From: an uncultured Candidatus Methylacidiphilales bacterium
Lineage (GTDB): Bacteria; Verrucomicrobiota; Verrucomicrobiia; Methylacidiphilales; CALFVM01
Reading direction: 5' to 3'
DNA: 11,282 nucleotides
NCBI GenBank assembly: GCA_937928665.1
Contig: CALFVM010000184.1
Coordinates: forward strand, 1 to 11,282
Shown: positions 6,318 to 11,282 of the stretch, piece by piece
Layout of the letters: every line of letters begins with the position of its first letter
Numbering within the stretch: the stretch's first letter is position 1
Notes under the pieces: generated by a model
The model's input: the letters and a program-made list of their open reading frames with translations, nothing else
Told to the model about the DNA's origin: nothing
The model's database searches: none
Position numbers and translations under genes: made by a program

Positions 6318-6941
6318 ATGAGTCCCTATGTGCGCTTGGTTGCATTCGGTTGGGTCTTAATTGCTTGCGTGGGTCCGACTTGGGGCCAGGAGGGGGAGAA
6401 GATCGAGTCGGGCATTTCGATTGATGAGATCAAGTTCCAGCAGGTGAGTTTGAACCGGAACGCCACGCAGGGTTCAAGCGCGGACCGGATGTTATCGGAA
6501 TCGTGGTGGCAGGTGTGGGTGAAGTTTTCTAATTCGACCCGGCCGGAGGGGCAGCGTCAGGGTTTTGTGGATGAGGTGACGATTCGGGTTTTTGTGGATG
6601 GGATTGAGGACGAGGGGAAGGATGGGTATGTGGTGCTTTCCAGTGAGGTCACATTTATAAATGTATCAGTGGGCCGCGATCATTATGCCGCCTTTTACCT
6701 CTACCCGACGGCGGCGAATCGGTATGGGGGTCCGGGCGCGCGGGGGTTCCGGCAGTCGAATGTGTTCGCGGAAGCTCTGGTGGGCGGCCAACAGGTGAGC
6801 AAACGGATGATGAAAGACGTCCGTGGGGATGATCCTGAGTGGTATAAAAAGGGGCGACAAATCAATAACCTGCTCATTCCGTTCTACGAATCGCCATGGT
6901 GGCCCTTCGAGGCGGGAACCTACAACCAGTTCAAACGTTAG
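6318..6941 (+). CDS. Amuc_1102-family pilus-like exported protein
   Basis: A 207-residue secreted protein at the head of the pilus-like operon. A Sec signal peptide covers about residues 1-23 ('LVAFGWVLIACVGPTWG', cleavage before Gln24). The mature part is rich in alternating strands ('WWQVWVKFSN', 'VDEVTIRVFVDG', 'GYVVLSSEVTFINV', 'YAAFYLYP'), compatible with an immunoglobulin-like beta sandwich. It ends with an aromatic stretch, 'PFYESPWWPFEAG'. Position directly before PilM, size and fold type match Akkermansia Amuc_1102; the assignment rests mostly on gene order. There is no class III prepilin leader (no Gly followed by Phe and Glu before a long hydrophobic helix), so it is not a normal pilin. 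The ATG at 6318 is preferred to the TTG at 6282, which sits in the -35 box. The gene ends 16 bases before the PilM start. Confidence 0.8.
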   Translation: MSPYVRLVAFGWVLIACVGPTWGQEGEKIESGISIDEIKFQQVSLNRNATQGSSADRMLSESWWQVWVKFSNSTRPEGQRQGFVDEVTIRVFVDGIEDEGKDGYVVLSSEVTFINVSVGRDHYAAFYLYPTAANRYGGPGARGFRQSNVFAEALVGGQQVSKRMMKDVRGDDPEWYKKGRQINNLLIPFYESPWWPFEAGTYNQFKR

Positions 6942-6957
6942 CGGACGGGACTTTTTT

Positions 6958-8724
6958 GTGGCTTCCCCCCAACGCATCCTCTGCATTGATGTCGGCTCGA
7001 CCAACCTGAAGGTGGGGGAGTTCGCGGTCGATGGGCGGAACATCACCCTCCTCAAGTATCGGATTCAGGATCTGGGACTTGATCCTAACAAAGATCAGGA
7101 GCGTTTTCCTTTTATTTTGGAGGGTATTCAAAAAGCTGTCGCCGCCCTCGGTTCCAAGCCGGCTCCGGTCTATTGCTCCCTCCTGGGAAGCAACGTTTTC
7201 GTCAAGTTTATCAAGCTGCCTCCGGTTACGCCTGACCAGATTGACCAGATGGTCGGGTATGAGGCGCAGCAAAACGTTCCGTTTCCGATCGCTGATGTGG
7301 TGTGGGATTACCAGTTGGTCGGGGGTGGGAACGGGCGGGAATACGAGGTCGCGCTGACCGCGATCAAAGGGGAGTTTGTGGAGGAGATGGGAACGGCGAT
7401 CGGCACCTGCAAGCTGCTCCCTAAAGTTTTTGATGTCGGCATTTTTGCCCTGGTGAACGCTTTCCGTTATCACCACAGCGGAGAGGGATGTAATCTGTTG
7501 ATTGATATCGGGGCGAAGACGACCAACCTGGTGTTTCTGGAAGGGAATAAGGTTTTTTGTCGGTCGATCCAGATTGCCGGCGTCCAGATCACGCAGAACA
7601 TTTCGAACGAGTTTCAAGAGCCGCACGCGGCGGCCGAGACGCTCAAGCGTGGAAAAGGTTACGTGGGGCTGGGCGGAGCCTACGCGGATCCGCCCGACCG
7701 AGATGCGGCCCGAATTTCGAAAATCGCCCGCAGCGTTTTCACCCGGCTTCATGCGGAAGTGACCCGGTCGATCGCTTTCTTCCGGAATCAACAGGGAGGC
7801 AGCACGCCTCAGGCCGTCTATCTCACAGGGGGCACGGCGGCCATGCCGTATGCGGACTTGTTCTTCAACGAAAAGTTGTCCGTCCCGGTTATGCGTTTCA
7901 ATCCTCTGGAGAATGTCGGGATTGGCCCTGAGGTGGACCAGCAAGCCGCCACCGCCGACCTTGTTTACCTCGGCACGCTGGTCGGCTTGGCTCTGCGTGC
8001 CCAGGGGGATTGCCCGATCGAGGTCAACCTCATCCCGAAATCGGTTAAGATCAAGCAGAGCCAGAAAAGCCGGGGCCCCCTCCTGGTTGTTTCCCTCATC
8101 TGTGTGGCCGGTGCTTTTGGAATCCTGGGCGGTTCGGCTTTCGTTCGCGCCCAACAAATCAAGGCCGATACGGCCAAGCTTGAATCGGCACTGGCCAGCC
8201 GCGAAACGGTCTCCCGGCGCATCCAGGCCGTGGAGGGCGAACTGAACGCCAACCTGGCCCGGGCTGTCATGCTGGAGAGGCTGGCTGCCCAGCGGGCTTT
8301 TTGGCCGGTCCTGCTCAACGCGATCACGGGGAAGGTTCCGGTGGGCGTTTGGGTCACGCAGATGAACCTTCAGGCCAACGGTGGTGCCATCGATGTGCCC
8401 GTTGTCACGACACCCCCGCCTCCTCCCGGCCCCGCTCGAGGCCCCGGACGCGGTCCGCAGGCTGCCCAGCCCCCGCCCGCCCCCGAGATCCTCAACCTTG
8501 TGCCGGAAGCTAACGAGCTGCTTCTCCGGGGTTACGTGGAGTCCTCCGTCCAAGAGGCCGACCAAGGTGTCCTCAATCGGTTTGAACAGGGCCTGATGGC
8601 TTCCGGGCTCTTTGAAGAGGTGAAAATTGCTGACAATGAAAGCCCGGACGGCGATGCGATTGCGTTGCGTTTCACCATCCGCGCCAAATTCAAACCCGAG
8701 GCAGCCCTCGATCTTAAGCCGTGA
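6958..8724 (+). CDS. pilM: PilM-PilN fusion (Amuc_1101 family)
   Basis: A 588-residue protein. Residues 6-350 form an actin-like ATPase of the PilM/FtsA family: phosphate-1 'IDVGSTNLK' (10-18), the family stretch 'KLPPVTPDQIDQMVGYEAQQ' (86-105), phosphate-2 'LIDIGAKTTN' (181-190) and the adenosine motif 'YLTGGTAAM' (288-296). Next comes 'EVNLIP' (355-360), the PilN N-terminal motif that normally binds PilM from a separate protein. A basic stretch, one membrane helix (about 374-395), a periplasmic coiled coil (about 398-440) and a PilN-like alpha/beta domain follow ('PVGVWVTQMNL', 'LLLRGYVESS', 'ASGLFEEVKI'). This domain is interrupted by a Pro/Gly-rich linker (485-509). The product would couple the cytoplasmic ring to the inner-membrane platform of a type IV pilus-like machine. 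The start is the GTG at 6958, with a partial ribosome site (GGGA) 7 bases upstream; the frame remains open upstream but only within the previous gene. The stop overlaps the next start (GTGA). Confidence 0.92.
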   Translation: MASPQRILCIDVGSTNLKVGEFAVDGRNITLLKYRIQDLGLDPNKDQERFPFILEGIQKAVAALGSKPAPVYCSLLGSNVFVKFIKLPPVTPDQIDQMVGYEAQQNVPFPIADVVWDYQLVGGGNGREYEVALTAIKGEFVEEMGTAIGTCKLLPKVFDVGIFALVNAFRYHHSGEGCNLLIDIGAKTTNLVFLEGNKVFCRSIQIAGVQITQNISNEFQEPHAAAETLKRGKGYVGLGGAYADPPDRDAARISKIARSVFTRLHAEVTRSIAFFRNQQGGSTPQAVYLTGGTAAMPYADLFFNEKLSVPVMRFNPLENVGIGPEVDQQAATADLVYLGTLVGLALRAQGDCPIEVNLIPKSVKIKQSQKSRGPLLVVSLICVAGAFGILGGSAFVRAQQIKADTAKLESALASRETVSRRIQAVEGELNANLARAVMLERLAAQRAFWPVLLNAITGKVPVGVWVTQMNLQANGGAIDVPVVTTPPPPPGPARGPGRGPQAAQPPPAPEILNLVPEANELLLRGYVESSVQEADQGVLNRFEQGLMASGLFEEVKIADNESPDGDAIALRFTIRAKFKPEAALDLKP

Positions 8725-9692
8725 AACCCGCCGTCCCCACCTACCTCATTGTTTTCGGCGGGCTCTTTGTGGTCACCGCCGGACTGGGTGGTGCGTTTTG
8801 GTATTGGGCCGCGGGCGAACTCGATGCTGCCCGGTCGGCGCGGGAACAGGCTGCCACCAAGCTCACGGCCATGGACCGGCGGGCCATTCTTCCGGTGCAA
8901 CAAAATCTGGATGCCCTCACCGCAAAGAACGACGAATTCAAGGCACTCCTGGATGCGGCCATGCCCAAACTGACCGCGTCCAACAAATCTTTCTCCGACG
9001 TTGTAACCGGCTGGCAGGACGGACGCCCATCGGCTGGTCTGTCTCCTGACGCTTGGAAGCGATTGATGAACGACAAGCGCCAGGCACTCGACAAGCTGGC
9101 TGCGGAAAACCGGGTCAAACTCCCAGATAACTTCTATTACGGATTCTCCCGCTACCGACTGCCCAACCCGGACGCCCAAGCCACGCCGCAGCTTGGCGTT
9201 CAACTCGTGGCCATTGACCGTCTGGCCAATCTCCTGATTCAGAGCCGGGTGGAATCCATTCGGGGAATTCGCCGGGTTTACTTCGAGGAGCCCGCCCGTG
9301 TGGGAGCTCCGGCACCGGCCGGGGAAGAATCCCTCTCGGGAGCAATCATTGAGGATCCGCTCAAACTCTATTCGGTTTACCCCTTCGAGCTGACGTTCCG
9401 CTGCACCACTCCGCAGTTGGCCAGGTTGGTTAATGGAATCACCGCCGCTCCGGAGCTCTTTATCATTCGCTTTATCCAGGTCGAAAACGAGGTCACTGAT
9501 GTCAAGCGCCGCAGTGCGATTGAGGGGCAACTCGCCACCGAGGTCCGCCAAACAGGCAAACTTTTCGTCACCGTCGCGGGCGAAGAGTTCCTCAATGTCC
9601 GGATGCGGGTCGATCTGATCCTCTGGGCTGAGGGCGAGCCCCCGGCCGAGGCACCGGGGGGAGGCGGCCAGCGCAGGAATGCCAACCCATGA
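8721..9692 (+). CDS. Amuc_1100-family PilO-like protein
   Basis: A 323-residue bitopic protein. One N-terminal membrane helix (about 7-30) leads into a coiled coil (about 32-85), followed by two alpha/beta subdomains of the PilO type. Conserved stretches match Akkermansia Amuc_1100 as I remember it: 'LGVQLVAIDRLANLL' (158-172, Amuc 'LGFELKAINSLVNKL'), 'YPFELTFRCTTPQLARLVNGI' split around 220-240 (Amuc 'PLEIAFQ...VLKAMNAI'), and 'GEEFLNVRMRVDLILW' (287-302). The tail (305-323) is Pro/Gly-rich. Amuc_1100 of Akkermansia is known as a host TLR2-activating surface protein whose structure resembles PilO. Here the more general role is a structural element of the periplasmic alignment complex, paired with the PilN part of the preceding protein. 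The start is the GTG at 8721 within a GTGA overlap; the stop overlaps the next gene by ATGA. Confidence 0.88.
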   Translation: MKPAVPTYLIVFGGLFVVTAGLGGAFWYWAAGELDAARSAREQAATKLTAMDRRAILPVQQNLDALTAKNDEFKALLDAAMPKLTASNKSFSDVVTGWQDGRPSAGLSPDAWKRLMNDKRQALDKLAAENRVKLPDNFYYGFSRYRLPNPDAQATPQLGVQLVAIDRLANLLIQSRVESIRGIRRVYFEEPARVGAPAPAGEESLSGAIIEDPLKLYSVYPFELTFRCTTPQLARLVNGITAAPELFIIRFIQVENEVTDVKRRSAIEGQLATEVRQTGKLFVTVAGEEFLNVRMRVDLILWAEGEPPAEAPGGGGQRRNANP

Positions 9693-10750
9693 AAATCGAC
9701 CTTAATCCCTCGTCGATGAAGCCTGAGCAGTGGGCTCTCTGCATCTCCCTCCTGCTCTTGGCCGCCGCCGCCGGTTATCGCGCGTTCACCGACTCGCTGC
9801 CGGCACCGGTGGCTCTCCGCTCATCCGGGCCTTTGCCTGAAATCCGCGCCGCCGCTGAGTTCGAGAACAAGGCAGAGGCCATTGCCAAGCCGGGCACGTG
9901 GTCCCTCGGGGAACACGCTGTCTTTATCCCCCGGCTTATCGTCTTCTATCCGGACACCAAGGAAATTGGGGCACTCCAGATGGAGGACAAAGGTCCCGAC
10001 GGAATCCCCTTTGAATGGAAGCGTCGCTTCGGCTTTCCGTTGGACGATCCCAAGGTCGCTTCCGCCGATCCCGATGGTGATGGTTACACCAACCTGGAGG
10101 AGTTTCTTCGCGGCACCGACCCGACCGATCCGGCCTCTTCCCCGCCTTTTATCGAAAAGCTTTGCGTCCGCGAGTACAACGCCGTCTCCCTCTCCATTAT
10201 TTTCCGCGGCTACAATCCCGACCCGCAGAATCCCGGTTCTTACGAGTTCCAGATCAACCTGCCCGAAGCTCGCACGAACCGCTCCCGTCGCGTCCGCCCC
10301 GGCGACACGATTGAGGGCTACATCGTCGGTGCCTTTCGGGAGAACATCGTTCAGCGCGAAAACGAACGGACTGGGATTGTCGAAACCATCAATGAGTCCG
10401 AACTCGAGGTCAAAGATCCCCGGCTCGACAAAACCATCACTCTGGTCATGAACAAGACCGCGACCTCCGACGAGTCCAACGTTGAGTTCGACCTGAAGAT
10501 TCCCAAGGCCCAACTCGACCCGGCCCGGGTTTCCATCGGGCAGAAGTTCAAAGCGATGAATCAGGAATTTCAGCTCCGGTCCGCATCCGAAAATGGAGCC
10601 GTCATCCGCGAAATGGCCACCGGGAAAGACATCGAAGTGCCCCGGTGCGGCACCAAAACTCCCGCCGCACCCCCACAGCCTGTTCCTCCGGGGGAGGCCG
10701 ACGCACCCTCAGCATCGGTCTCGCTTGTAGAGCCTGATTTACGTTCTTGA
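9689..10750 (+). CDS. Amuc_1099-family pilus-like protein with a calcium-loop module
   Basis: A 353-residue protein with one N-terminal membrane anchor (about 15-31) and a large periplasmic part. Residues 103-152 hold the module widespread in Verrucomicrobiota surface proteins: a 'DGIPFEWKRRFGF' segment followed by a canonical twelve-residue EF-hand-type loop (Asp127, Asp129, Asp131, Tyr133, Asn135, Glu138) and 'GTDPTDPASSPP'. Residues 155-320 are mainly beta, with two similar-looking halves ('VRPGDTIEGYIVGAF' and 'VSIGQKFKAMNQEFQL'), and the C-terminus is Pro-rich. Gene position between the Amuc_1100 and Amuc_1098 homologues, size and anchor fit Amuc_1099, which occupies the slot of the PilP-type link between the inner-membrane complex and the secretin. 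No lipobox is seen. Calcium binding is inferred from the loop. The gene starts in an ATGA overlap and is followed by only 47 bases before the next gene. Confidence 0.85.
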   Translation: MKIDLNPSSMKPEQWALCISLLLLAAAAGYRAFTDSLPAPVALRSSGPLPEIRAAAEFENKAEAIAKPGTWSLGEHAVFIPRLIVFYPDTKEIGALQMEDKGPDGIPFEWKRRFGFPLDDPKVASADPDGDGYTNLEEFLRGTDPTDPASSPPFIEKLCVREYNAVSLSIIFRGYNPDPQNPGSYEFQINLPEARTNRSRRVRPGDTIEGYIVGAFRENIVQRENERTGIVETINESELEVKDPRLDKTITLVMNKTATSDESNVEFDLKIPKAQLDPARVSIGQKFKAMNQEFQLRSASENGAVIREMATGKDIEVPRCGTKTPAAPPQPVPPGEADAPSASVSLVEPDLRS

Positions 10751-10797
10751 CCCAGGTTAATTTTTACTGAAAACTCAATAAATACTCGGTCCTGCTT
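10751..10797 (+). promoter_or_regulatory. A/T-rich gap before the secretin gene, possible internal promoter
   Basis: This 47-base gap is the only non-overlapping junction downstream of pilM in the operon. AATACT at 10781-10786 is a 4-of-6 match to a -10 element, with no convincing -35 at the matching distance. TTGACC at 10747-10752 is a good -35 by itself but lies too far upstream. No hairpin terminator and no Shine-Dalgarno sequence are visible. Confidence 0.2.
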
Positions 10798-11282
10798 ATG
10801 CGCAACTCCACTCGCTTCCTTGTCGCAATCGCGCCGTTGTCGCTCATGCCCTTCGCGGGCACCACTTGGGCGCAATCCGCTGCTCAGCGGGTTCAGCAGG
10901 AATCGATCGAGCGCCTTGAGCAATCGATGGCTTTCACCCGGGTTATCGGAGAGGGTCAGAAGCTTCTTGAAGCCAAAGAGTTTGACCGCGCCCGGGAACG
11001 TTTTCAGTTTGTTTTTGACAATTCTAGCCCGGCGGAAAGTGGAGAAGTGCTCAAGGAACAGGCGCGGCAGGGGCTTCTCGCCACCTATTACGGCAAAGCA
11101 AAAGCTGCTGAAGCCGGGAACGATTACGCGACGGTTTTCGAGCAATTGACTGAGGCACAAAAGCTCGACCCCATGAACAAGGATCTGGCGCAGTCGATTG
11201 AACGGGCGCGTAAACTCGCCAACCCACTGGAGGTCGAATTTCCCGGAAACAAAGCGGCCACGCCCGAGTTGCAGGCGACCGT
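10798..11282 (+). CDS. Amuc_1098-family/PilQ-type outer-membrane secretin, N-terminal part (partial)
   Basis: An open frame of 161 complete codons that runs off the window. It starts at the ATG at 10798 with a clean Sec signal peptide ('FLVAIAPLSLMPFAGTTWA', cleavage about after Ala25). A helical region with two TPR-like repeats follows: 'EGQKLLEAKEFDRARERFQF' (52-71) and 'YYGKAKAAEAGNDYATVFEQ' (97-116), the second continuing to 'LDPMNKDLAQSI'. This is the layout expected for the Verrucomicrobiota pilus-like outer-membrane protein, where helical repeats precede the secretin core. The secretin domain itself lies beyond the end, so the name depends on operon position and N-terminal architecture. 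The gap from the preceding gene is 47 bases, A/T-rich and without a ribosome site, so a separate promoter is possible. Confidence 0.8.
   Translation, partial: MRNSTRFLVAIAPLSLMPFAGTTWAQSAAQRVQQESIERLEQSMAFTRVIGEGQKLLEAKEFDRARERFQFVFDNSSPAESGEVLKEQARQGLLATYYGKAKAAEAGNDYATVFEQLTEAQKLDPMNKDLAQSIERARKLANPLEVEFPGNKAATPELQAT

Noticed and set aside
6931..8565. 544-codon open frame antisense to the PilM-PilN gene
   Set aside because: It is a high-G+C shadow: Arg/Gly/Asp-rich translation without any recognisable motif, lying over a gene with clear family motifs.
8532..9551. 339-codon antisense frame over the PilN end and Amuc_1100 homologue
   Set aside because: Shadow of two overlapping real genes; no recognisable domain.
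10570..11160. 196-codon antisense frame across the Amuc_1099/Amuc_1098 junction
   Set aside because: It overlaps the real secretin N-terminus, which has a signal peptide and TPR-like repeats; the antisense product has no such features.

Overview
The window (about 60% G+C by eye) most likely comes from a member of the Verrucomicrobiota. The diagnostic part is the right half (6318-11282, + strand). Its five consecutive genes have the order and protein features of the Amuc_1102-1101-1100-1099-1098 pilus-like cluster of Akkermansia muciniphila. I recognised conserved stretches of the Amuc_1100 family directly, and the neighbours fit the other four families by position, length and motifs. I cannot name a genus.

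Layout. (1) 1-1721, + strand: the last codons of an upstream gene, possibly a glycosyltransferase, coupled by an ATGA overlap to a 551-residue polytopic membrane protein that looks like a GT-C/YfhO-type enzyme. (2) 1843-2538, + strand: a stand-alone phoU with both ExxxD metal motifs. It overlaps tail-to-tail by 4 bases with the next block. (3) 6179-2535, - strand: a small exported protein of unknown function, a cytosine deaminase of the fungal Fcy1 type, and a large AddB-like protein with an inactivated helicase region and an intact-looking C-terminal PD-(D/E)XK nuclease. The last two are coupled through a TTGA stop/start overlap. (4) 6180-6317: a divergent intergenic region with a purine tract and a probable promoter for the pilus genes. 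(5) 6318-11282, + strand: the pilus-like operon. It encodes an exported Amuc_1102-like protein, a cytoplasmic PilM ATPase fused to a PilN-like inner-membrane domain, a PilO-like Amuc_1100 protein, an Amuc_1099-like protein with a calcium-loop module, and the N-terminal 161 codons of the Amuc_1098/PilQ-type protein, cut by the window end.

How the genes work together. The right-hand operon would encode an envelope-spanning alignment complex. PilM-PilN sits at the cytoplasmic face and inner membrane, the Amuc_1100 and Amuc_1099 proteins occupy the periplasm, and the Amuc_1098 protein should form the outer-membrane ring. No pilin, PilB/PilT motor or prepilin peptidase gene is present here. The left-hand genes look like unrelated housekeeping or surface-glycan functions.

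Base composition of the + strand changes from G-rich (1 to about 6950) to mostly C-rich (after about 6950), inside the pilus operon and irrespective of gene direction. No rRNA, tRNA, CRISPR array or insertion sequence was seen. No gene-free stretch exceeds 140 bases.
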